Shown here piece by piece: positions 35,366 to 46,699 of a stretch of DNA of 64,000 nucleotides. Below the pieces are notes generated by a model. It worked only from the letters and a program-made list of their open reading frames with translations. It made no database searches and was not told the DNA's origin. The stretch is taken from positions 155,428,329 through 155,492,328 of the forward strand of contig CM053143.1 in assembly GCA_028571685.1 (NCBI GenBank), read 5' to 3'. The stretch's first letter is position 1. Each line of letters starts with the position of its first letter. The stretch comes from Heterohyrax brucei (lineage: Eukaryota; Chordata; Mammalia; Hyracoidea; Procaviidae). Position numbers and translations under genes: made by a program.

Positions 35366-36179
35366 GGAAAAGTACATTGGTGCGCTTCTGACAGTCAAAC
35401 ATTATATAACCACACCTCAAAGTCATTCATGATTCTCTTATCCAAGAAGGTAGTCTTATTCTTTGCATTCATTTTTTTTCTGCTTATATTAATATTCTTA
35501 TAGGTTAATTTACTATACTAATTGGAGAAAATACTAAAAGAATATTTTATCTAATTTAGTAAAGAGGGAGGCTTTTTGGGGTACTGAAGGTCTGTAAAAA
35601 ACAGATACAAGATTAACAGAGTACATAAAACGTAAACATTTTTGACCTTTAAAAACATCAATGAAAAGGTAAAAACCCAAATGGAACAATATTTTCAGCA
35701 TAGCTGATAAGGAATTACTACCTTTAACATGAAAAGGTTCTTAATAAAGACACCACTAAAAAGTAACAAAGGTCATGATCTGCCAATTAACAAAAGAAGA
35801 AACATGACAGTGTTAATAAGCATGAAAAATTATGCAACCACGGCAAGAAATACATGTAACACAGAAACCGGGTAACACTTTCACCTAATAAATGGACTCT
35901 GTTATTTATGTTAATACCCAGTGTTAAAGAGCCTATAAAAGTATCAATAACTTTTGCTCCCCAAATTTGAATATTTGAAGGCTAATCAAAGAACATAATC
36001 AGAGAAATGCATATTTTTAAAATGGGTATTCCACCTAGATTGCTTTCACACTACAGAACATCATAAACAACTACAATATTCAAGAACAAAAGTATCTTCA
36101 AATAGATTATATTTATACAATGGACAAAGAGGCAACATAACACTAAGCGAAAAGTAACAGGGTGCAAGACTGTATACCA
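35366..36179. other. Unassigned AT-rich stretch
   Basis: Nothing recognised in about 0.8 kb. Confidence 0.35.
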
Positions 36180-36340
36180 AAAAAACCAAACTCACTGCTG
36201 TTGACTCTGACTTATAATGACCCTATAGGACAGAGTAGAACTGCTTCATAGAGTTTTCAAGGAGCACATGGCAAATCTGAACTGCTGACCTTCTGGTTAG
36301 CAGCCATAGCTCTTAACCATTACACCACCATGGTTTCCCA
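36180..36340 (-). repeat. AfroSINE
   Basis: Reverse copy from 'aaaaccaaactcactgctgt' to 'ccattacaccaccatggttt'. Confidence 0.93.
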
Positions 36341-36451
36341 CAAGACTGTATAGCAACTGTAATTTCAATTTTGATACAAAGAAATCACCACATACAAATA
36401 CCCAAAGGAAATACATCAAAACAAAAACAAAGCCCATTTTGGGGTAGGTAA

Positions 36452-36613
36452 CCAAAAAACACCACTTGCCGTCAAGTCAATTCCAACTCACAACCACCCT
36501 AAAGGACACAGCGGAACTGCTCCACAGGGTTTCCAAGGTACCTCTGGTGGATTTGAACTACTAACTTTTAGGTTAGGAGTTAAACTCTTAACCATTATAC
36601 CACCAAGATCTCC
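36452..36613 (-). repeat. AfroSINE
   Basis: Reverse copy from 'aaaaaacaccacttgccgtc' to 'ccattataccaccaagatct'. Confidence 0.93.
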
Positions 36614-36734
36614 TTGGACTAAGTAGCAGAACTATATAATTTTTGTTCAAATTGAGTCAATTCTAAATTATTAAATTCATTGTTTCTCCATAATAGATTT
36701 TGTTTTACACATCTAGTATCTGCTACAGAAAGAC

Positions 36735-38405
36735 TGCACCTGTCACTGTTTTTACGTGCTCTCCAGTTACCTAACTCATAGTGACTCTATGTACGACAGA
36801 ACAAAGAACTGCCTGGTCCTGCATCATCCTCACAACCACTGCTATGGGTAAGCTCTTCTCCAGGGAAGGGGCCTCTGTGATGGAGTCCAAAGTATGCTGA
36901 GATATAGTCGTGCCACCCTTGTTTCTAAGGAGGATTCTGGCTGCATTTCTTCCAAGACAGATCTGTTTATTCTTTTGGCAGTCCATGGTATATGCCCCCC
37001 AAAACCCCACTGCGATCAAGTCAGATCCGACTCATAGTAACCTTAGAGGTCACAGTAGAATTGCCCCATACAGTTTCCAAGGAGGGCCTGGTGGATTTGA
37101 ACTGTTGACCTTTTGGTTAGCAGACATAGCACTTAATTCATTACACCACCAGAGTTTCCAGGCCATGGTATGTTTCTCAAAACCACAGTCCAAAGACTGC
37201 AATTACTGTCTTCCTTATTCATTACTCAGCTTTCACATGCACATGAGACAACTGAAAACACCATGGCTTGGATCAGCAGCACCTCAAGGTCACATCTTTG
37301 TTTTTAAACACTTTGAAATGTCTTCTGCAGCACAGTTGGCCAATGCAAGGCATTTTTCTTGACTGCTGCTTCCACGGGTGTTGATTGTGGATCCAAGTAA
37401 AATGAAATCCTTGACAATGATAAGTTTCTCCATTTATCATGCTTCTTACTGGTCCAGTTATGAGAGTTTACATTTTCTTTATGTTGAGGTATACTCCATA
37501 CTGAAGGCTGTGGTCTCTGATCTTCACCACTAAGCTTCAAGCTCTGTTTGCTTCCAGCACACAAGGTTGTGCCATCTGTATAATGTAGGTTGTCTTTCTC
37601 CAATCCCGATGTCCTGTTCTTCTTCACATTATCCCGTTTTTGCATTATTTGCTTATCATGCAGACTGAGTAGGTATGGTAAAAGGATGCAACCCTGATGC
37701 ACACCCTTCCTGACTTTACATGACACAGCATTCTTTGTTCTCTTTGAATGATTCCCTTAATTTGTATAAGGTTCCTCACGAACTTAATTAAGCTTTCTGG
37801 AATTCCATTCTTCACTAAGTTATCCATAATTCATTATCGTCCACACTGTCAAATGTCTTGACAGAGTCAACAAATCACAGGTATCTTTCTGATATCCTCT
37901 GCTTTCAGCCAGGATCTATGGGACATCAGTAAGGTTAACCCTGGTTTTACATCATCTTCTGAAACTGGCTTGAATTTCTGAGCAGTTTCCTGTTGACACA
38001 TTGCTGCAACTATTTTTGAATGACCTTCAGCAAAATTTTGCTTGTGATATTAAGGATACTGTTTGAAAATTTCCATATTTAGAGGGATCATCTTTCTTGG
38101 GAGTAGACATAAATACAGATCTCTTCCAGTCCAGTGGCCAGGTAGCTGCCTTGTAAATTTCTTGACATAAGCAAGTGAGTGCTTCCAGTGCTGCACCTAC
38201 ATCCCAATTGGTATCGTGCCCATTCCTGAAGCCTTGTTTTTAACCAATGTCTTCAGGGTAGGCTGGACTTCTTCCCTCAGTACCACGGGTTCCTGATCAT
38301 TCGAAATCTCCTGATCTTCTTGTAATAACTCTATGCATTCCTTCCACATTCTTTTGATATTTCCTGTCTCACTTAGCATTTTTTCCTGTAGAACCTGTAT
38401 GTATC
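36735..38405 (-). mobile_element. RTE LINE, about 1.5 kb, split by a SINE
   Basis: 3' coding end at 36750-36997, interrupted by AfroSINE 36998-37160, then resuming at 37161 through the C-terminal half, the RT and the linker to about 38405. The RT box at 37571-37582 reads Y-T-D-G: the second catalytic aspartate is glycine. A 140-codon frame (37304..37726) covers part of the RT. 5'-truncated and inactive. Confidence 0.93.
36998..37160 (-). repeat. AfroSINE inside an RTE
   Basis: Complete reverse copy from 'aaaaccccactgcgatcaag' to 'cattacaccaccagagtttc'. The RTE words 'ccatggtatat' (left) and 'ccatggtatgt' (right) form an imperfect target duplication. Confidence 0.94.
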
Positions 38406-38659
38406 ATGCAGTGGTGGAAAAGAGGATATTATTCTGAAGAACACTTGGGAAAGATTTAATGAGGAAGATTTTTAAAATATATGTTTATTTTGCAGATTCA
38501 GGGACTATTTGGGAGTGTTGTGAGAACTGTAATTTCCTTTTCATTTGTGCTTTTCAATTTCTTTTTTACTTATTGCCATTTTCTTCCTTGTTTTTGAAGC
38601 AGTTGCCTGACATACAGAAAATAATTATTCCTTTGTTTTGGAAACCACATCCTTAGCCA
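38406..38659. other. Unassigned stretch
   Basis: Nothing recognised. Confidence 0.35.
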
Positions 38660-38755
38660 AAAAGCCAAGTGCCGTCAAGTCGGATCTGACTCCTGGCATC
38701 CTTGAATATTCTGGGGGTCAGTTCTACTCTGGCCCATAGGATCACCATGATTATA
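38660..38755. repeat. AfroSINE scraps in opposite orientations
   Basis: A reverse 3' end ('ccgtcaagtcggatctgact', 38670-38692) is followed within about 20 bp by a forward 3' half ('ggtcagttctactctggccc', 'aggatcaccatgatt'). Two insertions, or one SINE with an inversion. Confidence 0.75.
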
Positions 38756-39546
38756 TCCTTGATCATTTAAAAAATTGTCTTTTTTCTCTCTAGATGTATG
38801 TTATTTCATATAAATATGTAGTCTAGTTTCTGTTGCATTTGCTTGTGTTATCTCTCCCTTTCTATTTATTATTTTGTCACATTTGGATGGACAGCAATTG
38901 AACTTCCCCAGTCCAACTTAAAAGGCTTCTGTAACAGGGAAGTTTAAACCACCTAAGTTTATGCTATATGCTGAGTCTCCTGTCTGTTCTCTTCTTTCAC
39001 CATTTTTATAACGTCTCCTGTCTTTTTCTTTTGTTTTCAGATTTCTGCTTTTACTTTTTGCTTTGTTTTTTATTTCTTCCAGCATGCTGAGAGGTACACA
39101 CTAGGCTTTAAAAATTATTCATGGAACAGAAACTATTTTTTTTTTATCCTCTGTTTTAGAAAGTTTACATAAAATAGCATTAAAGTAAAGTTTTAATGCA
39201 GGCTTTTAGCATGCAGTGATAAACTGGGTAAATTTTAAGGGCAAGCGGCAGTACTCAGACTAATTAAGCAACAACAATAAACATCAGTTGGGATACCCTG
39301 GGCTAACATACCTCTGTGGTCACCCTAAAATTGGGTGACAAGATTAAGGAGGGGCAGGCTGGCACAGGGGAGAACATTTCACTTTGGTGTATTCTATATC
39401 TAAAGTGCTTTAATAATGCTCAAAGGAAGATATCCAGAAGCTCAGGAGAGTTTTATGCTGGAGATAAGCTTTCAGAGTCACAATACAGATAATAAGTGGG
39501 GTTGTACAACTGGTTCGGAAAATATGGGCAACAAGTATATAAAGGA
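38756..39546. other. Unassigned pyrimidine-rich stretch
   Basis: T-rich text that resembles old reverse LINE sequence (about 38760-39130), but I cannot assign a family. Confidence 0.3.
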
Positions 39547-39705
39547 AACCTAACCCAGGGTTGTTGGGGTGATTCTGACTCATAGCAACTCTACGGGACA
39601 GAGAAGAGCTGCCCCATTGGGTTTCCAAGGACAGGCTGTGGATTCAAACTGCTGACCTTTTTGGTTAACAGTGAACTCGTAACTACTGCATTACCAGGGC
39701 ACCAA
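39547..39705 (-). repeat. AfroSINE
   Basis: Reverse copy from 'aacctaacccagggttgttg' to 'actgcattaccagggcacc'. Confidence 0.9.
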
Positions 39706-39809
39706 CAAGTATATAGCGTCAAAAACAAGACTAATTACCGAGGAATAGTGTTTACTGTTTGAAAATCAGACTACAACCAAGATTGACAAGGAACAGCCAG
39801 AGAAGTAGA

Positions 39810-40215
39810 AAAAAACCAGAGATGCTTGTTAATGGAGGCCGAAAGTGTTTCAAACAGCAGGGATTGGCCAGCAATATGAAGTGATGATCAAGGGTCACTA
39901 GGAAAAGGGATGTAAATGACTCTTACATTTAACAGAAAAGTTAGCAACAAACTTGGCAAAGGCGATCTGGTGGAGTGATGAGTTTGGAAGCTAGGATGCA
40001 AGAACTAACCAGGACTGGGAGCACAGGAAGCAGAAGTACTTAGCACAGGCAGCTCTTACACGAAAACTGGCTGTGAAGGAAATGGGAGAGTTCCCGAGAA
40101 AGAAGGAAGTAGCATTAAAAGGTTTGTTTAAGTTGGGAGTCTCCAAGTTGTTTGGGCATGTTGATAAAACGAAGGTTGGAAGACAGGAAGAGCTGAAGAG
40201 GAAAAAAAAGAGGAT
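39810..40215 (+). repeat. Ancient mammalian interspersed repeat, family unnamed
   Basis: The order of blocks ('aggccgaaagtgtttcaaac', 'aagggtcactaggaaaaggg', 'tggtggagtgatgagtttgg', 'ggctgtgaaggaaatgggag') matches a purine-rich repeat I know from other mammals, but I cannot name it. Confidence 0.35.
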
Positions 40216-40669
40216 AATCACTTGCAAAGATCTATTAGCAGGCTGGAGGGGATGGCACAGGATTAGTGAGCCTTACACAGGAGACGGTTGAGGAAAAAGG
40301 CAGAGTGGCCTTCAGTGTCTTCACTTTACCTGTGTTCTGAGACCAGAAAGCTAAAAACCAGACTTCCTAGAGTCCCTTGTAGTCAAGCTCCCAATATGCA
40401 CTTAGATCCCAACAAGATGAGAAAGGTGGAGGAAGGGAGACAGAGGTTGTAATCTATGTGGACACACTGGGTTTTTATGAAACAGTGTTCCAATATTCAG
40501 ATACTTCATGGATGTCAAGAGGCAGACTGTGGGCATTTTCCTTGCCTGTGCAGACCAGTCAGCAAGTGTGACTCTTAAAGACACAATTTGTAGCATGCTG
40601 GTATGATTCCTGAAGGCTGTCTTGACCTCTCTGCTTCAGTCCTCCCAGGGAAACTATAAACAGCACTTT
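40216..40669. other. Unassigned stretch
   Basis: Nothing recognised. Confidence 0.35.
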
Positions 40670-40830
40670 GTGGAGTCCTGGTCAGTGAAACGGTTAAGGG
40701 TTCTCTATTGCCCAGAAGGCTGGCAGTTCCTATCCACCAACCACTCCTTAGAAACCCTATGTGGCAGTTCCACTCTGTCCTACAGGAGGGTTATGAGTTG
40801 GAATGATTCAACAGCAGTTTATCTATATAG
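40670..40830 (+). repeat. AfroSINE
   Basis: 'tggagtcctggtcagtgaaa' to 'tgattcaacagcagtttatc', followed by a (TA)n tail (40836-40862). Confidence 0.92.
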
Positions 40831-40835
40831 TGATT

Positions 40836-40862
40836 ATATATATATATGTATATATATATTTT
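40836..40862. repeat. (TA)n microsatellite
   Basis: TA-rich run directly downstream of the plus-strand AfroSINE. Confidence 0.85.
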
Positions 40863-41049
40863 AATGGTCAACAGCATTTGATTCCCTATATTATATTCCA
40901 TTTTACTCAAAATAGCTAAAGTAGTTTCTGTTTTCTGTAAGTAACCACTGACAGCTAAAAAGGAAATCTGGTATTGGGAGAGAAGGAAGCAGGGTTGGGT
41001 GCAGGTACAGATAAGTAATTTTTTTGGTGATGAAAATTTCCCCTAATGT

Positions 41050-41345
41050 AGAAATTTCTAAGCTGAGGTACACAGAGCCCAAAGGGTGTCACAGACAGAA
41101 TTCAGGGCACATGTGAACTTAGATAAGAAAAACTTGTACTTCTATCTTCATTAACCTGTAACAAATATTCAGCATTTTCTTCTATTTTGAATGCAGGCAT
41201 CAGATTACATCATTAGCAGTTCCTGTAACTTTATCTTTTGTAAAAGTCACTGATATTTTCATATTATCTTTAGAGTGGCTGTGCATCTCAAAATATTATT
41301 TATGCTTATATCAACTTGGAAATTACGGGAGTTATCTGACTTGGT
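41050..41345 (+). mobile_element. Probable old MER-type DNA transposon
   Basis: 'cccaaagggtgtcacagaca', 'gaattcagggcacatgtgaa', 'atctcaaaatattatttatg', 'aattacgggagttatctgac' follow in order an old non-autonomous element found across placentals. I suspect the hAT group but cannot fix the name. Confidence 0.45.
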
Positions 41346-41814
41346 GCTAGATCTTGTCCTTCAGTGCACTAACAGATAGAACTATACATTTCACACAAAT
41401 AACATGCACATTATACTATTTTGCAAATCTACATATTATTTTCATAAGCACACTATACAAATTTTTTTTTTACATGTTGCTGAATTCAATTTCAAGATAC
41501 TTTTTCTCTTTAACAGACTGAATATTATCAGGGTAAAGCTGATCTTATGGAAGCTTCATTTAAAGTAGGTATTTTCCTAAACCAAGCGCAACCATTGGTG
41601 AACTGAACAGTGTCTCATGATGTTGAGACCAAAGAGTATGCATGCACAAAGAGCTAGAAATTAGAAAGAGAGAAATGATTCCGGGCCTAAAACAAGAACA
41701 AGATGTTGTTTATATTTTATTGCTTTTATAAATCTTAAAGTGAAACATAATTTTTGATAATGTCTTTGAACTCAACAAACAAGTCACCAAAGGAAATTGT
41801 GTTTTCATCTTAAA
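41346..41814. other. Unassigned stretch
   Basis: Nothing recognised. Confidence 0.35.
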
Positions 41815-43065
41815 ACAGGTTATTTTAGTTTATTCATTCATTACCACCATCATCATCACCTGACTCCCGGAACCCTTTAAGTCCAGGCCCTTATCACCAT
41901 CATCACGGAAGTATCTCAGAGCTGCCTGCAGGCGCTCTTCTGTGACTTCTGAACTGACGTTATCATCTTCACCACCTTCAGCATCTTCGTCTTTCTTATC
42001 AGTATTCTGCTGGTGCACAACTGTACCCCTTCTAAAGTTGTTGTGGATGGTTTCCTCAAGCAGAAACTTTCAGATTTTTGTGAAACTCACTCACTTCAGT
42101 CTCATGGTGTGAACGCATGAATCCCAGACTTTGTTAATTCATCCACCTGCTTCTAGTGAACGTCTGAAATGGGTGATCTCCTTATGTAGCAGCTGCAGCA
42201 TATATGTAAGACCACCAGGTGTTACGGCTATATGGACACTGGTTAATATAATTTAGTGTTTTTTTCTTTGTGAGTAGCCATGGCATTCTGAATAAAGGCT
42301 TCTTTGAAAAGAATCCTCCTTTCCTGCCCCTATAGCATTTATCTACCCATACTTCCATAACATCATAGTCTATTTATCCCTTCCTGTACAGCAGACAACC
42401 ATATTAGTGGCCAGTTTCCTGTGAGGCATGGTAACTCTCTTGAAAATCACCATCAGCTTTAATTCATACCCCACCCCCATACAGTACAGCTGAAGACCAT
42501 GTGAAGGAAGCCCCCTCTGCCCCAGTGGTTGTAATGGCTACAGTTCTCGTACCTTAAGCAGCTACGTTTCTGGTGGCTGGAACGTTGAAAGACATCAGGA
42601 TCTCGTCCATATTAATTATGTCTATTGCAGAGATGGAGCTCAGAGATTTCCTTGGTGATGAATCTGCAGAAGTTGACCATCTTTTGCTCTCAGTCATCCC
42701 ACAGTTGCTGATCTACTGTGATTCTCATTCTCAGGGCGAGGCCCTTCTTTTACATGAATTTTGAAATCCAGGTGAAACCTGCCTTGAAATCTAGGATTCC
42801 TCTTTCATTTGCCAGAAACTTCTTGCTTTGAATTGTGACAGCAGACACAGCATGGTTTTGTTCCCTTTGAGGAACAACCTACTCTTTGACGTCATTCTCC
42901 AACTCAGGCCATTTTGCTTTGGCCCCAAGTCATGTGCGTTTTTGTGGGTTTATTTCTCCTTTACCCTTTCGCTAATGGACTCTCCACCCATGGACTCTCA
43001 CAGCTACTCTGTTGCTTGCTTCTTCCCTGACAAAGACTTTACAGTTTGAAGGCTGCATTGTATGA
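41815..43065 (-). pseudogene. Dead pogo/Tigger-like DDE transposase
   Basis: Read on the minus strand from about 43065, a broken but traceable protein appears. It has an N-terminal HTH start (S-Y-N-A-A-F-K-L), a CENP-B-like middle (K-K-F-L-A-N-E-R-G-I-L-D-F-K-A-G-F-T-W) and then the DDE domain. The DDE domain shows N-M-D-E at 42602-42613, Q-N-A-M-A-T-H at 42270-42290 and P-G-G-L-T with L-Q-L-L-H at 42181-42219. It ends in an acidic tail (62-codon frame 41830..42018). In pogo/Tigger enzymes the three catalytic residues are Asp (in M-D-E), Asp (before A/S..H) and Asp (in L-Q-P-L-D). Here the first is kept, the second is Asn and the third is His. In-frame stops and frameshifts are present, so it is inactive. 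No introns are visible. It may be the core of an old DNA transposon or a retrocopy of a domesticated relative. Confidence 0.72.
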
Positions 43066-43274
43066 GTTGGGTCTAAATCCTGCCATGATTCTAAAGGACT
43101 TGAAGATTTAGATTTATAAATTGAAAACAATGTGAGCAATATAATCAATAACTGGCTGGTTCCCGTAAAGAGGTTTACAAGAAACAAGGGTCATTTTATA
43201 TGCTCGCAAGCATATTACTAAGGTGACTTATGGTCACTGATCAAGGATATTTTTGCTAATAAGGCATAATTAAA
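43066..43274. other. Unassigned stretch upstream of the transposase
   Basis: If the transposase belongs to a DNA transposon, its 5' terminal inverted repeat should lie near here. I cannot pick one out. Confidence 0.3.
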
Positions 43275-43435
43275 AACAAACCAAACCTGTTGCTGTTGAT
43301 TCCAACTCACAGCAACCCTACAGGACAGTGGAGAACTGCACCACAGAGTTTCCAAGGAGTGTCTGATAAATTCAAACTGCAGGCCTTTTGGGTTAGCAGA
43401 TGTAGCACGCAACCTCTATGCCACCAGGGTGTCCA
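43275..43435 (-). repeat. AfroSINE
   Basis: Reverse copy from 'aaacaaaccaaacctgttgc' to 'tatgccaccagggtgtcc'. An imperfect duplication ('ggcataatta' and 'gacatagtta') flanks it. Confidence 0.93.
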
Positions 43436-43481
43436 AGACATAGTTAGATAATGAAATAAGCAGATCTAACACAATTTCAAG

Positions 43482-43522
43482 TTGGAATTGACTCCACCTT
43501 TGGGTTTTTTTTTTTTTTTTTT
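43482..43522 (+). repeat. AfroSINE 3' tip with 18-T tract
   Basis: 'gttggaattgactccacctt' followed by 'tgggttt', the SINE 3' terminus, then a run of 18 T (43505-43522) grown from its T-rich end. Confidence 0.7.
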
Positions 43523-44135
43523 GCCTTAACATAGCTTAACAGTTTCATGTAAGACGATTAGATGAAGTTTTTGCATTCAACCATTGGGCTAAGAGCAATT
43601 GATCAATACTTGCTTTGTTTACTCCTCCAATTAAAAGTCACAGTCAGAAAAAAACTGTTACAATGATGTCAGCAAGACTGCACTGAATCTCCCACTGATA
43701 GCTACTTCATGTCATTTATGCCAGTGCAGTCTTCACTTTGTTTACACTTCTAATTGTACATATGTGATTTACGGGAGATGCCAGTAAGTTCAAGGTTTTC
43801 GCGAATGAATCAAAAGCCACAGGGATAGAGCTATGAAGTTAACAGAAACAACACATAGGTTCAATGGTTTGTTTTCTGATTATCAGGGTATTTGATCCAT
43901 GGCTTCCTGACCATGGCTTATACTTTTATTACAGAGATATGATAAAAACAAAACAAAACAAAACATTTTCAGACAATTAAATAAGGATGGCAGAAGCCAA
44001 AAGTCACTTCTGGAAATGTTACAAGTCATGTATGGGTGTGCTTTGCTAGAAGTTTTTCACACAATCATTTTTGTGCATTCTGTATGTGTTTGTGTTATCT
44101 GCATGGGCAAACTATCTGCCAAAAATACAGTACAT
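43523..44135. other. Unassigned stretch
   Basis: Nothing recognised. Confidence 0.35.
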
Positions 44136-45002
44136 TGTTGTTGTTAGGTGCTGTTGAGTCAGTTCCAACTCCCAGTAGCTCTACATACAACTGTATGAAG
44201 CACTGCCTGGTCTTGCGCCATACCCACAAACACTGTTATACTTAAGTTCATTTTTGCAGCCACTGTGTCAGTCCATTTCACGGAGAGTTGTCTTCTTTTC
44301 CATTTGACCCTGTACTTTACCAAGCACAATGTCCTTCTCCAGGGACTGATCCTTTCTGGCAACATTTCTAAAGTATGCATGTAAGATGTGGTCTTGCCAC
44401 CTTGGCTTCTTATGAGCACCTTGGTTGTACTTCTTCCAGAACAGATCTGTTTGTTCTTTTGGCAGTCTGTGGTACATTCAACATTCTTCTCCCACAGTGC
44501 AATTCAAAGGCATCAATTCTTCTGTCTTCCTTTTATTGTCCAGCTTTCAAACGCATATGATGCAATTGAAAATACCATGGCTTGGGTCCAGGTGCACCTT
44601 AGTCCTCAAGGTGACATCTTTCTATTATACACTTTAAAGACATCTTTTGCAGCAGATTTTCCTAAAGCAGTGTCTTTCTCATTTCCTGCCTATTGCTTCC
44701 ATGGGTGTTGACTGTGGATCCAAGTAAAATGAAATCTTTGACAACTTCAATTTTTTCTCTTTTATGATGCTGTTTACTGATCTGGTTGTGAAGATTTTTT
44801 ATGTTGAGGTATAATCCATAATGAAGGCTGTAGTAAGTTTAAGTCCTCTTTTGTTTCAGCAAGAAACATTGTGTCACGAGTATAACACGAGCTGTTAGTG
44901 AGTCTTCTTCCAATCCTGATGCCTCCTTTGTACAGTCCGACTTCTCAGATTATTTGCTCTGCTCAGCATACAGACTGAACAGATATAGTGAAAGGATACA
45001 TT
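44136..45002 (-). mobile_element. RTE LINE, 3' 0.87 kb
   Basis: Tail 'tgttgttgttaggtgctgtt', then the C-terminus (frames 44159..44419, 44268..44477), ending in the RT at about 'gtgaaaggatac'. The active-site box at 44873-44884 reads Y-T-R-D, so the first catalytic aspartate is arginine. Inactive. Confidence 0.93.
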
Positions 45003-45059
45003 ACATCATCATATTTTTGAAAAATTGTTAACTACATTTCCTTCATGTTACTATGTATT

Positions 45060-45125
45060 TTTTAAATTGTGATAAAAATATAATACTTGCCACTTTAACA
45101 ACTTTTACATGCATAGTTCAGTATG
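45060..45125 (-). mobile_element. L1M 3' UTR scrap
   Basis: 'ttaaattgtgataaaaatat' and 'ccactttaacaacttttaca' match the reversed old L1M 3' UTR. Confidence 0.5.
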
Positions 45126-45240
45126 TATTTTTTTATGGGTTTAAAAATACTATTCTGAGGAGTTCATACAGCAGTCTTGGCATAAGACATGTTAAGAAGC
45201 CCTGATCTAATGTCTTTTATTTTCCCTTTTCCAAAGGCAA

Positions 45241-45419
45241 GACTTCTAGACCTTGGCTTTGTTGATCTTTCAGGATGGATAATTTTTTGTTAGAAAGTAG
45301 GCCTGTCCTGTACATTGTAGGCTGTTTAGCTGACTTCTAGTCATGGCAGTCATAAATACCTTTACACATTGCCAGATGTCCCCCGGGGGGCAAAATCAAC
45401 CCTGGTTGAGAACCACTGC
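45241..45419 (+). mobile_element. MER20 (non-autonomous hAT-Charlie)
   Basis: 'ccttggctttgttgatcttt', 'caggatggataattttttgt', 'gcctgtcctgtacattgtag', 'cattgccagatgtcccccgg', 'ccctggttgagaaccactg'. Near full length. MER20 copies are known to act as hormone-responsive regulators in placental endometrium, but nothing here shows that this copy does. Confidence 0.9.
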
Positions 45420-45472
45420 TGTATAGTACTGAGAATGAGGAGTGGAAACTGACTGGGTCTGATTTCTGAATG

Positions 45473-45828
45473 CTGTTGTTAGGTGTCGTCAAATTGGTTC
45501 TGACTCCCAGTGACCCTATGAACAACAGAACAAAATACTGCCTTGTCTTGCACCATGTCCACAACTGCTTCTACGCTTAAGCCCATTATTGTAGCCACTG
45601 TGTCAATCCATTTGGTCAACGGTCTTCCTCTTTTTCACCAACCCTTCACTCTACCTACCATGATGTCTTTCTCCAGGGACTGATCCCTTCTGACAACATG
45701 TCCCAAGTATGTAAGATGCAGTCTTGCCATCTTTGCTTTCAAGGAGCACCGTGGGTGTACTTCTTCCAGGACAGATCTATTGGTTCTTTTGGCAGTCCAT
45801 GGTATATTCAACATTCTTCTCCAGCAGA
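45473..45828 (-). mobile_element. RTE LINE, 3' 0.36 kb
   Basis: 'ctgttgttaggtgtcgtcaa' to 'acattcttctccagcagata'. Frame 45635..45886 encodes the conserved C-terminal W-R-R-M-L-N-I-P-W-T-A-K-R-T-N-R-S block. Lies about 50 bp after MER20. Confidence 0.92.
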
Positions 45829-45962
45829 TATCTGAACAGTAGGTTTGGAATGAAGGCAATGTGTGACGAGGGACAGAAGGACACACACACGAGCTATGTC
45901 AGCAGACCAGTTGACACCAGCAACTATACACAAATCTTTTTTTCTCCCCCTACGGGACATAC

Positions 45963-46130
45963 GGAAAACCTGATGGTGTAGTGGTTAAGTGCTACATCTG
46001 CTAACCAAAAAGTCAGCAGTTCGAATTTGCCAGGTGCTCCTTGGAAATTCTACAGAATGGTTCTACTCTGGTCTATAGGATTGCTATGAGCTGGAATTGA
46101 CTCAGAGGCAGCGGGTTCTGGCTTGGTTTT
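45963..46130 (+). repeat. AfroSINE
   Basis: 'ggaaaacctgatggtgtagt' to 'ctcagaggcagcgggttctg'. Confidence 0.94.
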
Positions 46131-46208
46131 AACGGACACACAAGATGAGTCATGTTCAAAGAATGGATAGTCTACCATCAATAACACTCATGCAGTAGAG
46201 GTTGCTTT

Positions 46209-46406
46209 AACCCATTGCTGTTCAGTTGATTCCAACTGACAGCACCATTAGGGCAGAGTAGATCTGCCCAAAAGAGTCTCCAAGGCTGTAAATCTTTACA
46301 GAAGTAGAATGCCATATCTTTCTCCCACAGAGTACTTGGTGGGTTCGGATCACTACAATTTCAGTTAGCAACAGCACACTTTAACTACTGTCCCACCAGG
46401 GTTCCT
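46209..46406 (-). repeat. AfroSINE, full length
   Basis: Reverse full-length form with spacer: 'taacccattgctgttcagtt', 'ggctgtaaatctttacagaa', 'atgccatatctttctcccac', 'actgtcccaccagggttcct'. Confidence 0.93.
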
Positions 46407-46699
46407 CAGAAGTTCTTTAACAATAAGAGTAAGGACTCAAATGGTGTTTCTTCTACCATCCACACGCCAACATGTCCCAAAGATTGGTTAAGAATGTTTG
46501 TTTTTAAAAGAATCCATTGTCTTCTATACATATCTTCAAGCACAAGGAAAACAGAAACATTTAAGATAAAAAAATAACTACTATTGCTTCCTGTTAGAGT
46601 ATTCCATGTGAATAAATATCTAGGGCTTTAACAGACTTGGGGGTTGCAACCCTAATAGAGTCTGAGCCCAGCAGACATGGATGTGTAGCCCCACATGAA
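46407..46699. other. Unassigned stretch
   Basis: Nothing recognised. Confidence 0.35.

Noticed and set aside
36910..37362. 150-codon plus-strand open frame
   Set aside because: It runs antisense across an RTE and the AfroSINE inside it, so it is a shadow of repeats.
37304..37726. 140-codon minus-strand frame
   Set aside because: It is a surviving piece of RTE reverse transcriptase, already covered by the RTE entry, with a lost catalytic aspartate.
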